From contig NZ_CP019334.1 of assembly GCF_002163675.1 (NCBI RefSeq), forward strand, positions 1,910,001 through 1,974,000: DNA of 64,000 nt, written 5' to 3'. The DNA comes from Polaribacter sp. SA4-12 (GTDB lineage: Bacteria; Bacteroidota; Bacteroidia; Flavobacteriales; Flavobacteriaceae). A model generated the notes under the pieces. It did no database searches. It worked only from the letters and a program-made list of their open reading frames with translations, and was not told the DNA's origin. Below, piece after piece: positions 1 to 9,415 of this stretch. The translations under genes were made by a program, and so were the position numbers. Position 1 is the stretch's first letter; the number at the start of each line of letters is the position of its first letter.

Positions 1-17
1 TTAAAATATTAAAATTG

Positions 18-91
18 TAGTCCCGGGCAGACTCGAACTGCCGACCTCTACATTATCAGTGTAGCGCTCTAACCAGCTGAGCTACGAGACT
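18..91 (-). tRNA. tRNA-Ile (GAT anticodon)
   Basis: On the minus strand this folds as a full cloverleaf: 7 bp acceptor stem (AGTCTCG with CGGGACT), D-arm GCTC/GAGC, anticodon stem CTACA/TGTAG with loop CTGATAA (anticodon GAT), and T-arm GGCAG-TTCGAGT-CTGCC. The discriminator is A and CCA is not encoded. It lies about 80 bp downstream of 16S, the normal place for spacer tRNA-Ile in a bacterial rRNA operon. tRNA-Ala and 23S would follow beyond the window edge. Confidence 0.96.
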
Positions 92-169
92 AAATAGCTT
101 AATATTTTGTTTTTTTAAAATTAACAGCAAAGAGTAAAACTTCCTTTTGTAACTCACCATCTTTCTCTA

Positions 170-1690
<1,521 letters not shown>

Positions 1691-1802
1691 ATATTTTAAA
1701 TAATATTTAATGAATAAGTTTCAAAAGAATTTTAACAAAATTAATTGTTATGGTTATTCTACTCTTTGTTTACGCTGTCAATTTCAATATTTTCAATGAA
1801 CT

Positions 1803-1817
1803 GTGCCGAGTCGGCAC
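1803..1817 (-). other. GC-rich hairpin in the 16S leader
   Basis: GTGCCGA-G-TCGGCAC is a 7 bp perfect inverted repeat with a 1-base centre in an otherwise AT-rich leader between the rRNA promoters and 16S. It may be a leader processing or antitermination structure; that role is inference. Confidence 0.4.
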
Positions 1818-1948
1818 CGACAAGTTATAAAACTCAATCTTTACCTTTAACTCAACTTTGTAGAAATGTTAGACTCGAACTAACTGACTTTTTTAATTAT
1901 CATTCCAAAACCTCTCTGAACTTTTTTTGCTGTATTTCTTAGCGGCTG

Positions 1949-1978
1949 CAAACATACAAACTATTTCTAATCTGACAA
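1949..1978 (-). promoter_or_regulatory. rRNA operon promoter, proximal copy
   Basis: On the minus strand: TTG (1976-1978), a 19 nt spacer, then TATGTTTG (1949-1956), matching the Bacteroidota -33/-7 consensus TTG / TAnnTTTG. It is followed by GCAGCCGCTAAG, shared with the distal copy. It points to 16S. Confidence 0.8.
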
Positions 1979-2051
1979 TAAAAAAAAATGATTTTTTTTA
2001 TTTTTACTTACCCCTAAAAAAACTGAACTTTTTGCCGAAAATTTCGGACTG

Positions 2052-2083
2052 CAAACATACAACTCTTTTTAATCAGTAACCAA
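2052..2083 (-). promoter_or_regulatory. rRNA operon promoter, middle copy
   Basis: On the minus strand: TTG (2081-2083), a 21 nt spacer, then TATGTTTG (2052-2059), then GCAGTCC. Same -7 box as the two flanking copies; the spacer is slightly longer. Confidence 0.7.
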
Positions 2084-2207
2084 ATAAAAATGAAATTTAT
2101 TTTTATTGAAATTTTAATAACTTCACTCAACTAAACCTCTCCATTTAACCAACCAATACAACATCTCAATGAACGAAACTAAAAGAGCATATTTCCCTTA
2201 GCGGCTG

Positions 2208-2237
2208 CAAACATACAACCACTTTTTAATATCACAA
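2208..2237 (-). promoter_or_regulatory. rRNA operon promoter, distal copy
   Basis: On the minus strand: TTG (2235-2237), a 19 nt spacer, then TATGTTTG (2208-2215), then GCAGCCGCTAAG. The initiation region is identical to that of the proximal copy, so the operon has three tandem promoters about 100-160 bp apart. Confidence 0.8.
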
Positions 2238-2517
2238 CTATTTTTTTAAACTTTTTTTAAATTAGTTTTTTAACACCTCCTAAAACCATTGTTTTTAACA
2301 CTTTACAACATGAAAAATTTTATGCAATTCTTGTTCTTTTTATAGCTTTTGAAAATCTAAGCTAGATTATCATTATAAACACTCTTTGTAAACACATAGA
2401 AACATAAAAAAAATAGTAGATGATCGTTCTTTTTATATGAAAAATGAGAATAAAACTTAAAAGAATTGACTCTTATATATAAGATATCAGTTTGAAATTT
2501 GGATTTAATCCATAAAT

Positions 2518-2551
2518 AAGTCGTGTTAGGGATTGAAACGGCATCCTTTTT
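2518..2551 (+). other. possible remnant of a dispersed flavobacterial RNA element
   Basis: The segment around TTAGGGATTGAAACGGCATC followed by CTTTTT resembles, from memory, the 5' half of a structured element common in Flavobacteriaceae intergenic regions (Flavo-1-like: CGGCATCCTTTTT followed later by AAAAGAT...AGCGGA). The expected 3' half is not seen downstream, so this would be a fragment. The rest of 2240-2640 shows nothing convincing. Confidence 0.25.
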
Positions 2552-2650
2552 ATTTGAAATGGATAATGCTTCTGGTATTGAATATAAACTCTTAATAAAA
2601 GAGAACACCCAATAAAAAAAACACACGCCTATAATAAGTACACATATATA

Positions 2651-2681
2651 TTGTGTGAAAAATTGTTTTCTAATATCTTTG
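2651..2681 (+). promoter_or_regulatory. promoter of the thrS-infC-rpmI-rplT operon
   Basis: TTG at 2651-2653, a 20 nt spacer, and TATCTTTG at 2674-2681. The thrS ATG begins 23 bases after the -7 box, giving a short leader. Confidence 0.7.
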
Positions 2682-2704
2682 CATTCTTAAATAGGATACA
2701 TTAA

Positions 2705-4645
2705 ATGATTAAAATTACTTTACCTGACGGAACTATTAAGGAGTTTGCTGTAAACAGTACTCCGATGGATGTTGCAAAAAGCATTAGTGAAGGATTTGCT
2801 AGAAACGTAATTTCTGCAAATTTTAACGGCACAACAGTTGAAACCACTACTCCATTAACCACCGATGGTTCTTTAATTCTATACACCTTTAATGATGATG
2901 GTGGAAAAAAAGCTTTCTGGCATTCTTCTGCGCACGTTTTAGCGGAAGCTATTTTAAGCTTTCACCCAAATGCTAAATTAACGATTGGACCTGCTATTGA
3001 TAATGGGTTTTATTATGATATTGATTTAGGTGATGACATTATTTCTGACAAAGACTTTAAACAAATAGAAACTAAATTTTTAGAAATTGCTCGTGGAAAA
3101 CATGAATTCTCTCTACGTTCTGTTTCTAAAGCAAATGCCTTGTCATTATATAAAGAAGAAAACAACCCATATAAAGTTGAGTTGATTGAAAACTTAACCG
3201 ATGGTGAAATTACTTTTTGTGATCATAATAACTTTACGGATTTATGTAGAGGAGGACATGTACCTAACACAGGAATCATAAAAGCAATTAAAATAATGAG
3301 TGTTGCTGGTGCTTATTGGCGTGGTGACGAAAAGAATAATCAGTTAACACGTGTTTACGGAATTAGTTTTCCGAAGCAGAAGTTACTAACTGAATATTTA
3401 GCTTTATTAGAAGAAGCTAAAAAACGTGATCACAGAAAACTTGGAAAAGAATTAGAATTATTTACTTTTTCTCAGAAAGTTGGCGCTGGTTTACCTTTAT
3501 GGTTACCTAAAGGTGCTGCTTTACGTGCTCGTTTAGAAGATTTCTTAAAAGCTGCTCAGAAAAAAGCGGGTTATGACATGGTGATGACACCACATATTGG
3601 TCAGAAAGAATTGTATGTTACTTCTGGTCACTATGAAAAATATGGTGCAGATAGTTTTCAGTCTATAAAAACTCCTAAAATGGATGAAGAGTTTTTATTG
3701 AAACCTATGAACTGTCCACATCACTGTGAGGTTTATAACTTTAAACCTTATTCTTATAAAGATTTACCTAAAAGATTTGCTGAATTTGGTACAGTATATA
3801 GATATGAACAAAGTGGAGAATTACACGGATTAACTCGTGTTAGAGGTTTTACGCAAGATGATGCTCATATTTTTTGTACTCCAGAACAATTAGACCAAGA
3901 GTTTAAAGATGTTATAGATTTAGTTTTATATGTTTTTGGTTCTTTAGGTTTTGAAGATTTTACAGCTCAAGTATCTATTAGAGACAAAAACAACCCAGAT
4001 AAATATATAGGAGATACTGATACTTGGGAAATTGCTGAAAATGCAATTATAAGTGCAGCTACTGATAAAGGTCTAGATTTTGTGATTGAAGAAGGTGAAG
4101 CAGCCTTTTACGGACCTAAATTAGACTTCATGGTTAAGGACGCAATAGGCAGAAGTTGGCAACTTGGAACGATACAAGTGGACTATAATCTACCAAAACG
4201 ATTCGATTTAACCTATAAAGGAGCAGATAATCAACTTCACAGACCTGTAATGATTCATAGAGCGCCATTTGGTTCTATGGAGCGTTTTATTGCGGTATTG
4301 CTAGAACACACGGGAGGTAACTTCCCTCTTTGGCTTACTCCAGATCAAGTTATCTTATTGCCAATCAGTGATAAATATCAAAAATATTCAGAAAAAGTTT
4401 TAGAATCGTTAGAAAATTCCGAAATTCGCGCTCTCGTAGACAACCGAAGTGAGAAAACTGGTCGTAAGATTAGAGACGCAGAAGTTAGCAAAATACCTTT
4501 TATGGTAATTGTTGGTGAGAAAGAAGAACAAGATGGCACAGTTTCTGTAAGAAAGCACGGTGAAGGAGACATTGGTACATTTACAATTGAAGAATTTATA
4601 TCTTTAATTAAAACAGAAGAAAGTAAAACATTGAAGAAATTTTAA
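2705..4645 (+). CDS. thrS: threonine--tRNA ligase
   Basis: Charges tRNA-Thr with threonine in the cytoplasm. At 646 residues it is full length. In order: TGS domain (about 1-62), second additional/editing domain with zinc-type ligands H73, H77 (HSSAH), C181 and H185 (CRGGH), class II catalytic core with the MNCPHH zinc cysteine (C337) and motif 2 RYEQSGELHGLTRVRGF (about 366-382), and a C-terminal anticodon-binding domain. The ATG at 2705 fits the promoter ending at 2681. It heads the conserved thrS-infC-rpmI-rplT order; the 74 bp gap to infC holds a small hairpin but no clear terminator. Confidence 0.97.
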   Translation: MIKITLPDGTIKEFAVNSTPMDVAKSISEGFARNVISANFNGTTVETTTPLTTDGSLILYTFNDDGGKKAFWHSSAHVLAEAILSFHPNAKLTIGPAIDNGFYYDIDLGDDIISDKDFKQIETKFLEIARGKHEFSLRSVSKANALSLYKEENNPYKVELIENLTDGEITFCDHNNFTDLCRGGHVPNTGIIKAIKIMSVAGAYWRGDEKNNQLTRVYGISFPKQKLLTEYLALLEEAKKRDHRKLGKELELFTFSQKVGAGLPLWLPKGAALRARLEDFLKAAQKKAGYDMVMTPHIGQKELYVTSGHYEKYGADSFQSIKTPKMDEEFLLKPMNCPHHCEVYNFKPYSYKDLPKRFAEFGTVYRYEQSGELHGLTRVRGFTQDDAHIFCTPEQLDQEFKDVIDLVLYVFGSLGFEDFTAQVSIRDKNNPDKYIGDTDTWEIAENAIISAATDKGLDFVIEEGEAAFYGPKLDFMVKDAIGRSWQLGTIQVDYNLPKRFDLTYKGADNQLHRPVMIHRAPFGSMERFIAVLLEHTGGNFPLWLTPDQVILLPISDKYQKYSEKVLESLENSEIRALVDNRSEKTGRKIRDAEVSKIPFMVIVGEKEEQDGTVSVRKHGEGDIGTFTIEEFISLIKTEESKTLKKF

Positions 4646-4677
4646 TTAAATTTGAATTTCATCATAAAAAAATAGAC

Positions 4678-4692
4678 GGTTGGAAAACAACC
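4678..4692 (+). other. small hairpin upstream of infC
   Basis: GGTTG-GAAAA-CAACC in the thrS-infC gap, about 28 bases before the proposed infC start. It is not followed by a T tract, so it is unlikely to be a terminator; a role in infC translation is possible but inferred. Confidence 0.3.
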
Positions 4693-4719
4693 ATTAGTTA
4701 AACTTAAAAATTATTAGTC

Positions 4720-5280
4720 ATAGCAATACGTAGAAGCAGGTCGAGAAGGCCGTTAAGAGTAATCAAAGAAGATCAACATAGGATTAATGAAAAAATAAAA
4801 TATGTTGACGAAGTTCGTCTTGTGGGCGATAATGTAGAAGTTGGTGTATATTCTTTAGATAAAGCTAAAGAACTATCCGTTGAACTGGAATTAGATTTGG
4901 TAGAGATTTCTCCGAAGGCTAAACCACCAGTATGTAAAATCATTGATTACAAGAAATTCTTGTATGAGCAAAAGAAGCGTGAAAAATCTTTAAAATCGAA
5001 AGCTACTAAAGTTACGATTAAAGAGATTCGTTTTGGACCTCAAACTGATGAGCATGATTATGAATTTAAAAAGAAGCATGCTGTTAAGTTTTTACAAGAA
5101 GGAGCTAAGTTAAAAGCATTTGTATTCTTTAAAGGACGTTCTATTATTTTTAAAGAACAAGGACAAATTTTATTATTAAAATTAGCTCAGGAACTTGAAG
5201 AATATGGTAAAGTAGAACAATTACCAAAATTAGAAGGTAAACGTATGATTATGTTTATCGCTCCAAAAAAAGTAAAATAA
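4720..5280 (+). CDS. infC: translation initiation factor IF-3, with AUA start
   Basis: IF-3 binds the 30S subunit and rejects non-canonical start codons and wrong initiator tRNA. The reading frame extends upstream of the first GTG (4822) and encodes the expected family N-terminus, reading (M)[15 protein letters not shown] then [10 protein letters not shown]. The only sensible start ahead of it is ATA at 4720, preceded in frame by TTA TTA GTC, giving 186 residues, the normal IF-3 length. Starting at GTG 4822 would remove 34 conserved residues including the [10 protein letters not shown] motif. E. coli infC uses AUU for autoregulation; AUA here is read as the same strategy (inference). The C-terminal ribosome-binding domain is intact. 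Confidence 0.88.
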   Translation: MAIRRSRSRRPLRVIKEDQHRINEKIKYVDEVRLVGDNVEVGVYSLDKAKELSVELELDLVEISPKAKPPVCKIIDYKKFLYEQKKREKSLKSKATKVTIKEIRFGPQTDEHDYEFKKKHAVKFLQEGAKLKAFVFFKGRSIIFKEQGQILLLKLAQELEEYGKVEQLPKLEGKRMIMFIAPKKVK

Positions 5281-5366
5281 TTAGAATTTTATAGATTCTA
5301 AAAAAGTACTGAACATAACAGTTCAGCATAAACAATCTTATAAGCAAGATAAAAACGAAGGAGAAG

Positions 5367-5564
5367 ATGCCTAAAATGAAAACAAAATCTAGCGCCAAAA
5401 AACGATTTAAAGTTACTGGTACTGGAAAAATCAAAAGAAAGCACGCGTTTAAAAGTCACATCTTAACAAAGAAGTCTAAAAAACGTAAATTAAAGTTAAC
5501 TCATGACGGTTTAGTACATAAATCAGATAAGTCTAACATTATGCAAATGTTAAACTTGAAATAA
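5367..5564 (+). CDS. rpmI: 50S ribosomal protein L35
   Basis: Small, strongly basic large-subunit protein of 65 residues. It starts [20 protein letters not shown] and continues with [11 protein letters not shown], the typical L35 pattern. AAGGAG lies a few bases before the ATG, one of few clear Shine-Dalgarno-like sites in this window. Third gene of the thrS-infC-rpmI-rplT operon. Confidence 0.97.
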   Translation: MPKMKTKSSAKKRFKVTGTGKIKRKHAFKSHILTKKSKKRKLKLTHDGLVHKSDKSNIMQMLNLK

Positions 5565-5584
5565 GTTTAACAAGGGAATTTAAT

Positions 5585-5640
5585 TATTAACCATGGAGTT
5601 AGGCAAAAAATAAAAAGTATTCTTAATTGAATCGCCTACT
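5585..5640 (+). promoter_or_regulatory. possible L20-type leader between rpmI and rplT
   Basis: Downstream of L35 a long-range pairing is possible between GTTAGGC (about 5597-5603) and GCCTAC (about 5633-5638), closing an AU-rich loop just before the rplT ATG. L20 autoregulates this operon in other bacteria by binding leader RNA; that this hairpin does so is inference. Confidence 0.3.
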
Positions 5641-5658
5641 ACAAAACACATTGAAATT

Positions 5659-6003
5659 ATGCCAAGATCAGTAAATTCAGTAGCCTCAAGAAAAAGAAGA
5701 AAAAAAATCTTGAAGGCTGCAAAAGGTTACTTTGGACGTAGAAAAAACGTTTATACAGTAGCAAAAAATGCAGTTGAAAAAGGAATGCTTTATGCATACC
5801 GTGACCGTAAAAATAATAAGAGAAACTTTCGTTCTTTATGGATTGTACGTATTAATGCTGCAGCTCGTTTACACGGAATGTCTTACTCTCAGTTTATGGG
5901 AAAAGTGAAAGCTAACAATATCGAATTAAACCGTAAGGTTTTAGCTGATTTAGCTGTTAACAGCCCAGACGCTTTTAAGGCAGTTGTAGAGAAAATAAAA
6001 TAA
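5659..6003 (+). CDS. rplT: 50S ribosomal protein L20
   Basis: A 23S rRNA-binding assembly protein of 114 residues. It begins [20 protein letters not shown] with the [10 protein letters not shown] segment, followed by the conserved [20 protein letters not shown] region. Last gene of the operon; a strong intrinsic terminator follows 28 bases after the stop. Confidence 0.97.
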   Translation: MPRSVNSVASRKRRKKILKAAKGYFGRRKNVYTVAKNAVEKGMLYAYRDRKNNKRNFRSLWIVRINAAARLHGMSYSQFMGKVKANNIELNRKVLADLAVNSPDAFKAVVEKIK

Positions 6004-6030
6004 TTATAAATTACTTGCTTATAATAAAAA

Positions 6031-6057
6031 CCCAAACGAATTCGTTTGGGTTTTTTT
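6031..6057 (+). terminator. intrinsic terminator after rplT
   Basis: CCCAAACGAA/TTCGTTTGGG is a perfect 20-base palindrome (6031-6050) followed by TTTTTTT. It ends the thrS-infC-rpmI-rplT operon. Confidence 0.9.
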
Positions 6058-6100
6058 ATTACTTTTATTCTTTTAATAAACCTCTAACAAAACCTAGAAA

Positions 6101-6682
6101 ATGAAATTACATATATTACTTACAGCCATTTTACTTTCATCTGTTTCTTTTGCACAAGAAACAAATACTAAAGACACTAATACTATAGAGAATCAATTCG
6201 ATAAAATCTATAGAACATCAACTACGTACCAAGTATATAAGGTAATTAGTAAAGATGGTTATCAGCGTTTAAAACTGAATGTTTTAGATTCTCTAGAATC
6301 TTCAAAAAAAATAATTTCTGAAAAAGAAAGTTTGTTATTGACAGAAAGGAACAGCATTAAAGAAACTAAAACCCTTTTAGCTAAGACTAAATTAGCTCTA
6401 GATACTGCTTTAAAAAAAGAGAATTCTATTTCCCTTTTAGGAATTCAGTTAAGTAAAACAACTTATAACCTGACACTTTGGGGTGTTATTATTGCACTAA
6501 TGCTAGGCTTATCTTATTTTATTTTTAAATTCTTCAGAAGTAATGTTCTAACAAAAGAAGCTCAAAATAACCTAATAGATGTTGAGCAAGAATATGAAAA
6601 ACATAGAAAAAACACCTTAGAAAGAGAACAAAAATTACGCAGACAACTTCAAGACGAGATTAATAAACAGAGAAATGGTTAA
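6101..6682 (+). CDS. membrane-anchored coiled-coil protein of unknown function
   Basis: 193 residues. It has an N-terminal signal peptide (MKLHILLTAILLSSVSFAQ), a Ser/Thr-rich extracytoplasmic stretch with the YRTSTTYQVYKVISKDGYQR segment, a charged helical region likely to form a coiled coil (about 65-105), one membrane segment (about 125-147, LTLWGVIIALMLGLSYFIF), and a charged helical C-terminus. Homologues are common beside rplT in flavobacteria and are often labelled 'tRNA (guanine-N1)-methyltransferase' in databases (recollection). No methyltransferase motif is visible, so that label looks wrong. Function unknown. Confidence 0.75.
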   Translation: MKLHILLTAILLSSVSFAQETNTKDTNTIENQFDKIYRTSTTYQVYKVISKDGYQRLKLNVLDSLESSKKIISEKESLLLTERNSIKETKTLLAKTKLALDTALKKENSISLLGIQLSKTTYNLTLWGVIIALMLGLSYFIFKFFRSNVLTKEAQNNLIDVEQEYEKHRKNTLEREQKLRRQLQDEINKQRNG

Positions 6683-6764
6683 TTTTTGCTTAGAAGTGGT
6701 TAATTTATTAAACATATATTTTATGATCTAATGATAATTTTACAAAAAAATACTAGATAATAAC

Positions 6765-6791
6765 TTATTATTATGAGTTTCATAATAATAA
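6765..6791. repeat. AT-rich 12 bp inverted repeat
   Basis: TTATTATTATGA-GTT-TCATAATAATAA is a perfect 12 bp inverted repeat with a 3-base centre in the 213 bp gap before the glucan operon. It could be a weak terminator for the preceding gene or an operator for the operon. There is no T tract and no recognisable family. Confidence 0.4.
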
Positions 6792-6895
6792 TGATTCTCA
6801 AATAAATGACTTCCCTTTTTTAGTACATTAAATAGTATTTTCTTAACTTAGGATTCTGAAAAAAAACTAAACAAACTTTAATTACTAAAAATTAT

Positions 6896-8101
6896 ATGAA
6901 AGCCCTTTTTTATACTAGAGAATTCCCCCCATATGTTTATGGTGGAGCTGGTGTTCATGTCGAATATCTTGCTGCGGAATTAGCCAAACTTATGAAAGTT
7001 GATGTTAGATGCTTTGGAGATCAAGATGTTTCTAACGATAACCCAACTGTAAAAGGATTTCCTTACGAAAATCCGATTTTCGATAACTCAGACGACAAAC
7101 TTAAAGCCATCTTTAAAACTTTAAGTACAGGGTTACATATGAATGCAGAACCTATTGACGCTGATGTAATTCATTGTCACACATGGTATTCTCATTTTGC
7201 AGGTATTGTAGCAAAACTTTGTTATGGAATACCTTTAGTAATTACAACACATTCTTTAGAACCTTTGCGCCCTTGGAAAAGAGAACAATTAGGTCGTGGT
7301 TATGATGCTTCTTCTTGGATAGAAAAAACAGCTATTGAAATGGCTGATGCATTGATTGCTGTTTCTGAAGAAACAAAACAAGATGTATTAAAACATTTTG
7401 ATGTTGATGAAAGTAAAATTAAGGTAATATATAATGGTATTAACTTACAACAATATGTTACCACTCCAGAAACGTCAACTCTAAATGAATATGGTGTAGA
7501 TAAAAATAAACCTTATGTACTTTTTGTTGGTAGAATTACAAGGCAGAAGGGAATTATTCATTTAGTAAATGCAATAAAATATATAGATCCAGAAACTCAA
7601 ATAGTTCTTTGCGCTGGTGCACCAGATACACCTGAAATAGGTAAAGAAATGGAAGACGCCATTAACGAAGTTAAAAAGACGCGTAAAAATGTAATCTGGA
7701 TTGATAAAATGGTTACAAAAAAAGAAATAATTCAGTTATATTCACATGCTGATGTATTTTGTTGCCCATCAATTTATGAACCTTTTGGTATTATCAATAT
7801 CGAAGCAATGGCTTGTGACACAGCTGTTGTTGCAAGTGCTGTTGGTGGTATTAAGGAAGTTGTAGTTCATGGAGAAACAGGTCTTTTAATTCCTGTTCAA
7901 CAACAAGACTCTGCTCCTTTTGAACCTACCGATCCTGATAAATTTTCAAGAGATTTAGCAGATGGAGTAAATAAAGTAATTAATAATCCAGAATTAAGAA
8001 AATCTATGGCACAAAAAGGCCGTAAAAGAGTAGAGGATTATTTTGATTGGATTTCAATAGCAAAACAAGTAGAAGAATTATATAAATCATTAAAAAAATA
8101 G
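6896..8101 (+). CDS. GT4 glycogen synthase / alpha-maltose-1-phosphate synthase (GlgA/GlgM type)
   Basis: 401 residues, a retaining glycosyltransferase of family GT4, not the ~480-residue GT5 GlgA. It begins MKALFYTREFPPYVYGGAGV with the GGAGVHVEYL nucleotide/acceptor loop and contains the C-terminal EPFGIINIEAMACDTAVVAS donor-binding signature (about 300-320). It resembles the actinobacterial type that makes maltose-1-phosphate from ADP-glucose and glucose-1-phosphate (GlgM). Context supports this: glgC starts 4 bases downstream and glgE follows, so it is probably the source of maltose-1-phosphate. Direct transfer to glucan cannot be excluded from sequence. First gene of a five-gene operon. 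Confidence 0.85.
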   Translation: MKALFYTREFPPYVYGGAGVHVEYLAAELAKLMKVDVRCFGDQDVSNDNPTVKGFPYENPIFDNSDDKLKAIFKTLSTGLHMNAEPIDADVIHCHTWYSHFAGIVAKLCYGIPLVITTHSLEPLRPWKREQLGRGYDASSWIEKTAIEMADALIAVSEETKQDVLKHFDVDESKIKVIYNGINLQQYVTTPETSTLNEYGVDKNKPYVLFVGRITRQKGIIHLVNAIKYIDPETQIVLCAGAPDTPEIGKEMEDAINEVKKTRKNVIWIDKMVTKKEIIQLYSHADVFCCPSIYEPFGIINIEAMACDTAVVASAVGGIKEVVVHGETGLLIPVQQQDSAPFEPTDPDKFSRDLADGVNKVINNPELRKSMAQKGRKRVEDYFDWISIAKQVEELYKSLKK

Positions 8102-8105
8102 GGCT

Positions 8106-9371
8106 ATGATAAATGATAAAGTATTAGGGATTATTTTAGGTGGAGGCCAAGGATCTAGATTATATCCATTAACTAAAGATAGATCTAAACCCGCTGTTCC
8201 TATTGCAGGTAAATATAGATTGGTAGATATACCAATATCTAACTGTATCAATTCTGATATAAAAAGAATGTATGTTTTAACTCAATTTAATTCTGCTTCT
8301 TTAAATGCACATATTAAAAACACCTATCACTTTAGCTTTTTTAGTTCAGCTTTTGTAGATGTATTGGCTGCGGAGCAAACAATAAACAGTGACAAATGGT
8401 TTCAAGGAACTGCAGATGCTGTAAGACAAAGTATGCAACATTTTTTGGCAAACGATTTTGAGTATGCTTTAATACTTTCCGGAGACCAATTATATCAAAT
8501 GGATTTTAATGACATGATTCAGAAACACGAAGAAAGTGGTGCTGAAATATCAATTGCAACATATCCTGTAAATGCAAAAGATGCTACTTCTTTTGGTCTA
8601 TTAAAAACAAATGATGAAAATATAATTACTTCTTTTATAGAAAAACCTGGAGCTGAATTATTACCAGATTGGACATCTGATGTTGGAGAAGAAATGAAGT
8701 CTCAAAAAAGAGATTATTTAGCTTCTATGGGAATTTATATTTTTAACAGAGACTTATTAATTAAGTTAATGGAAAATCCAGATACCAATGATTTTGGTGG
8801 AGAAATAATTCCACAAGCAATAAACGAACATAAAACATTAAGTTATCAATATGAAGGTTACTGGGAAGATATTGGTAATGTAGACTCTTTCTTTGAAGCA
8901 AATTTAGGTTTAACAGACGATGTACCTCAATTTAATTTATATGATGAGAAAGGAATCTATACAAGGCCAAGAATTTTACCAACATCTAAAATTTCTGGAA
9001 CCATTTTAAATAAAACTGTTATTGGTGATGGTTGTATAATTCAAGCAGAAAAAATAGACAGAGCAGTTATTGGAATTCGTTCTAGAATTGGTAAAAACTC
9101 TTTAATTTCTAACACCTATATGATGGGTAATGATTCTTATGAATCATTAGAACAAGTTGAAGCAGACGGTATTAAGATTATGATGGGTATTGGTGTTAGA
9201 TGTTACATACATAATTGTATTGTAGACAAAAACTGTAGAATTGGAGATGATGTAAGAATTAATGGAGGTAAACATATAAAAGATGTAGAAACCGATACTT
9301 ATATGGTTAAAGATGGAATTGTAGTTATTAAGAAAGATGCAATAATTCCTTCAGGAACTAATATAGGATAA
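8106..9371 (+). CDS. glgC: glucose-1-phosphate adenylyltransferase (ADP-glucose pyrophosphorylase)
   Basis: Makes ADP-glucose from ATP and glucose-1-phosphate, the committed step to alpha-glucan. 421 residues, full length. The nucleotidyltransferase motif GGGQGSRLYPLTKDRSKPAV is at about 11-30, followed by GKYRLVDIPISNCINS, FQGTADAVRQ and the sugar-binding FIEKPGA. The C-terminal third is a left-handed beta-helix with hexapeptide-like repeats. It starts 4 bases after the preceding stop, so it is almost certainly co-transcribed and coupled. Confidence 0.95.
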   Translation: MINDKVLGIILGGGQGSRLYPLTKDRSKPAVPIAGKYRLVDIPISNCINSDIKRMYVLTQFNSASLNAHIKNTYHFSFFSSAFVDVLAAEQTINSDKWFQGTADAVRQSMQHFLANDFEYALILSGDQLYQMDFNDMIQKHEESGAEISIATYPVNAKDATSFGLLKTNDENIITSFIEKPGAELLPDWTSDVGEEMKSQKRDYLASMGIYIFNRDLLIKLMENPDTNDFGGEIIPQAINEHKTLSYQYEGYWEDIGNVDSFFEANLGLTDDVPQFNLYDEKGIYTRPRILPTSKISGTILNKTVIGDGCIIQAEKIDRAVIGIRSRIGKNSLISNTYMMGNDSYESLEQVEADGIKIMMGIGVRCYIHNCIVDKNCRIGDDVRINGGKHIKDVETDTYMVKDGIVVIKKDAIIPSGTNIG

Positions 9372-9415
9372 AATAAATTTTTACTTTTTTATTATTTAAT
9401 AAATTAACCGAATTA

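Noticed and set aside
1803..1817. Resemblance of GTGCCGAGTCGGCAC to the Cas9 tracrRNA terminal hairpin
   Set aside because: No cas genes or repeats nearby; it lies in the rRNA leader and the match is a short GC palindrome.
2524..2545. GGATTGAAAC as a CRISPR repeat end
   Set aside because: Single copy, with no second repeat at spacer distance.
2357..2626. 89-codon minus-strand frame upstream of thrS
   Set aside because: Phe/Tyr/Lys-rich composition expected of AT-rich noncoding DNA, no promoter or homology, and it overlaps the possible RNA remnant.
6101..6682. tRNA (guanine-N1)-methyltransferase as product
   Set aside because: No SAM-binding or SPOUT knot motif; the sequence is a signal peptide, coiled coil and one membrane helix.
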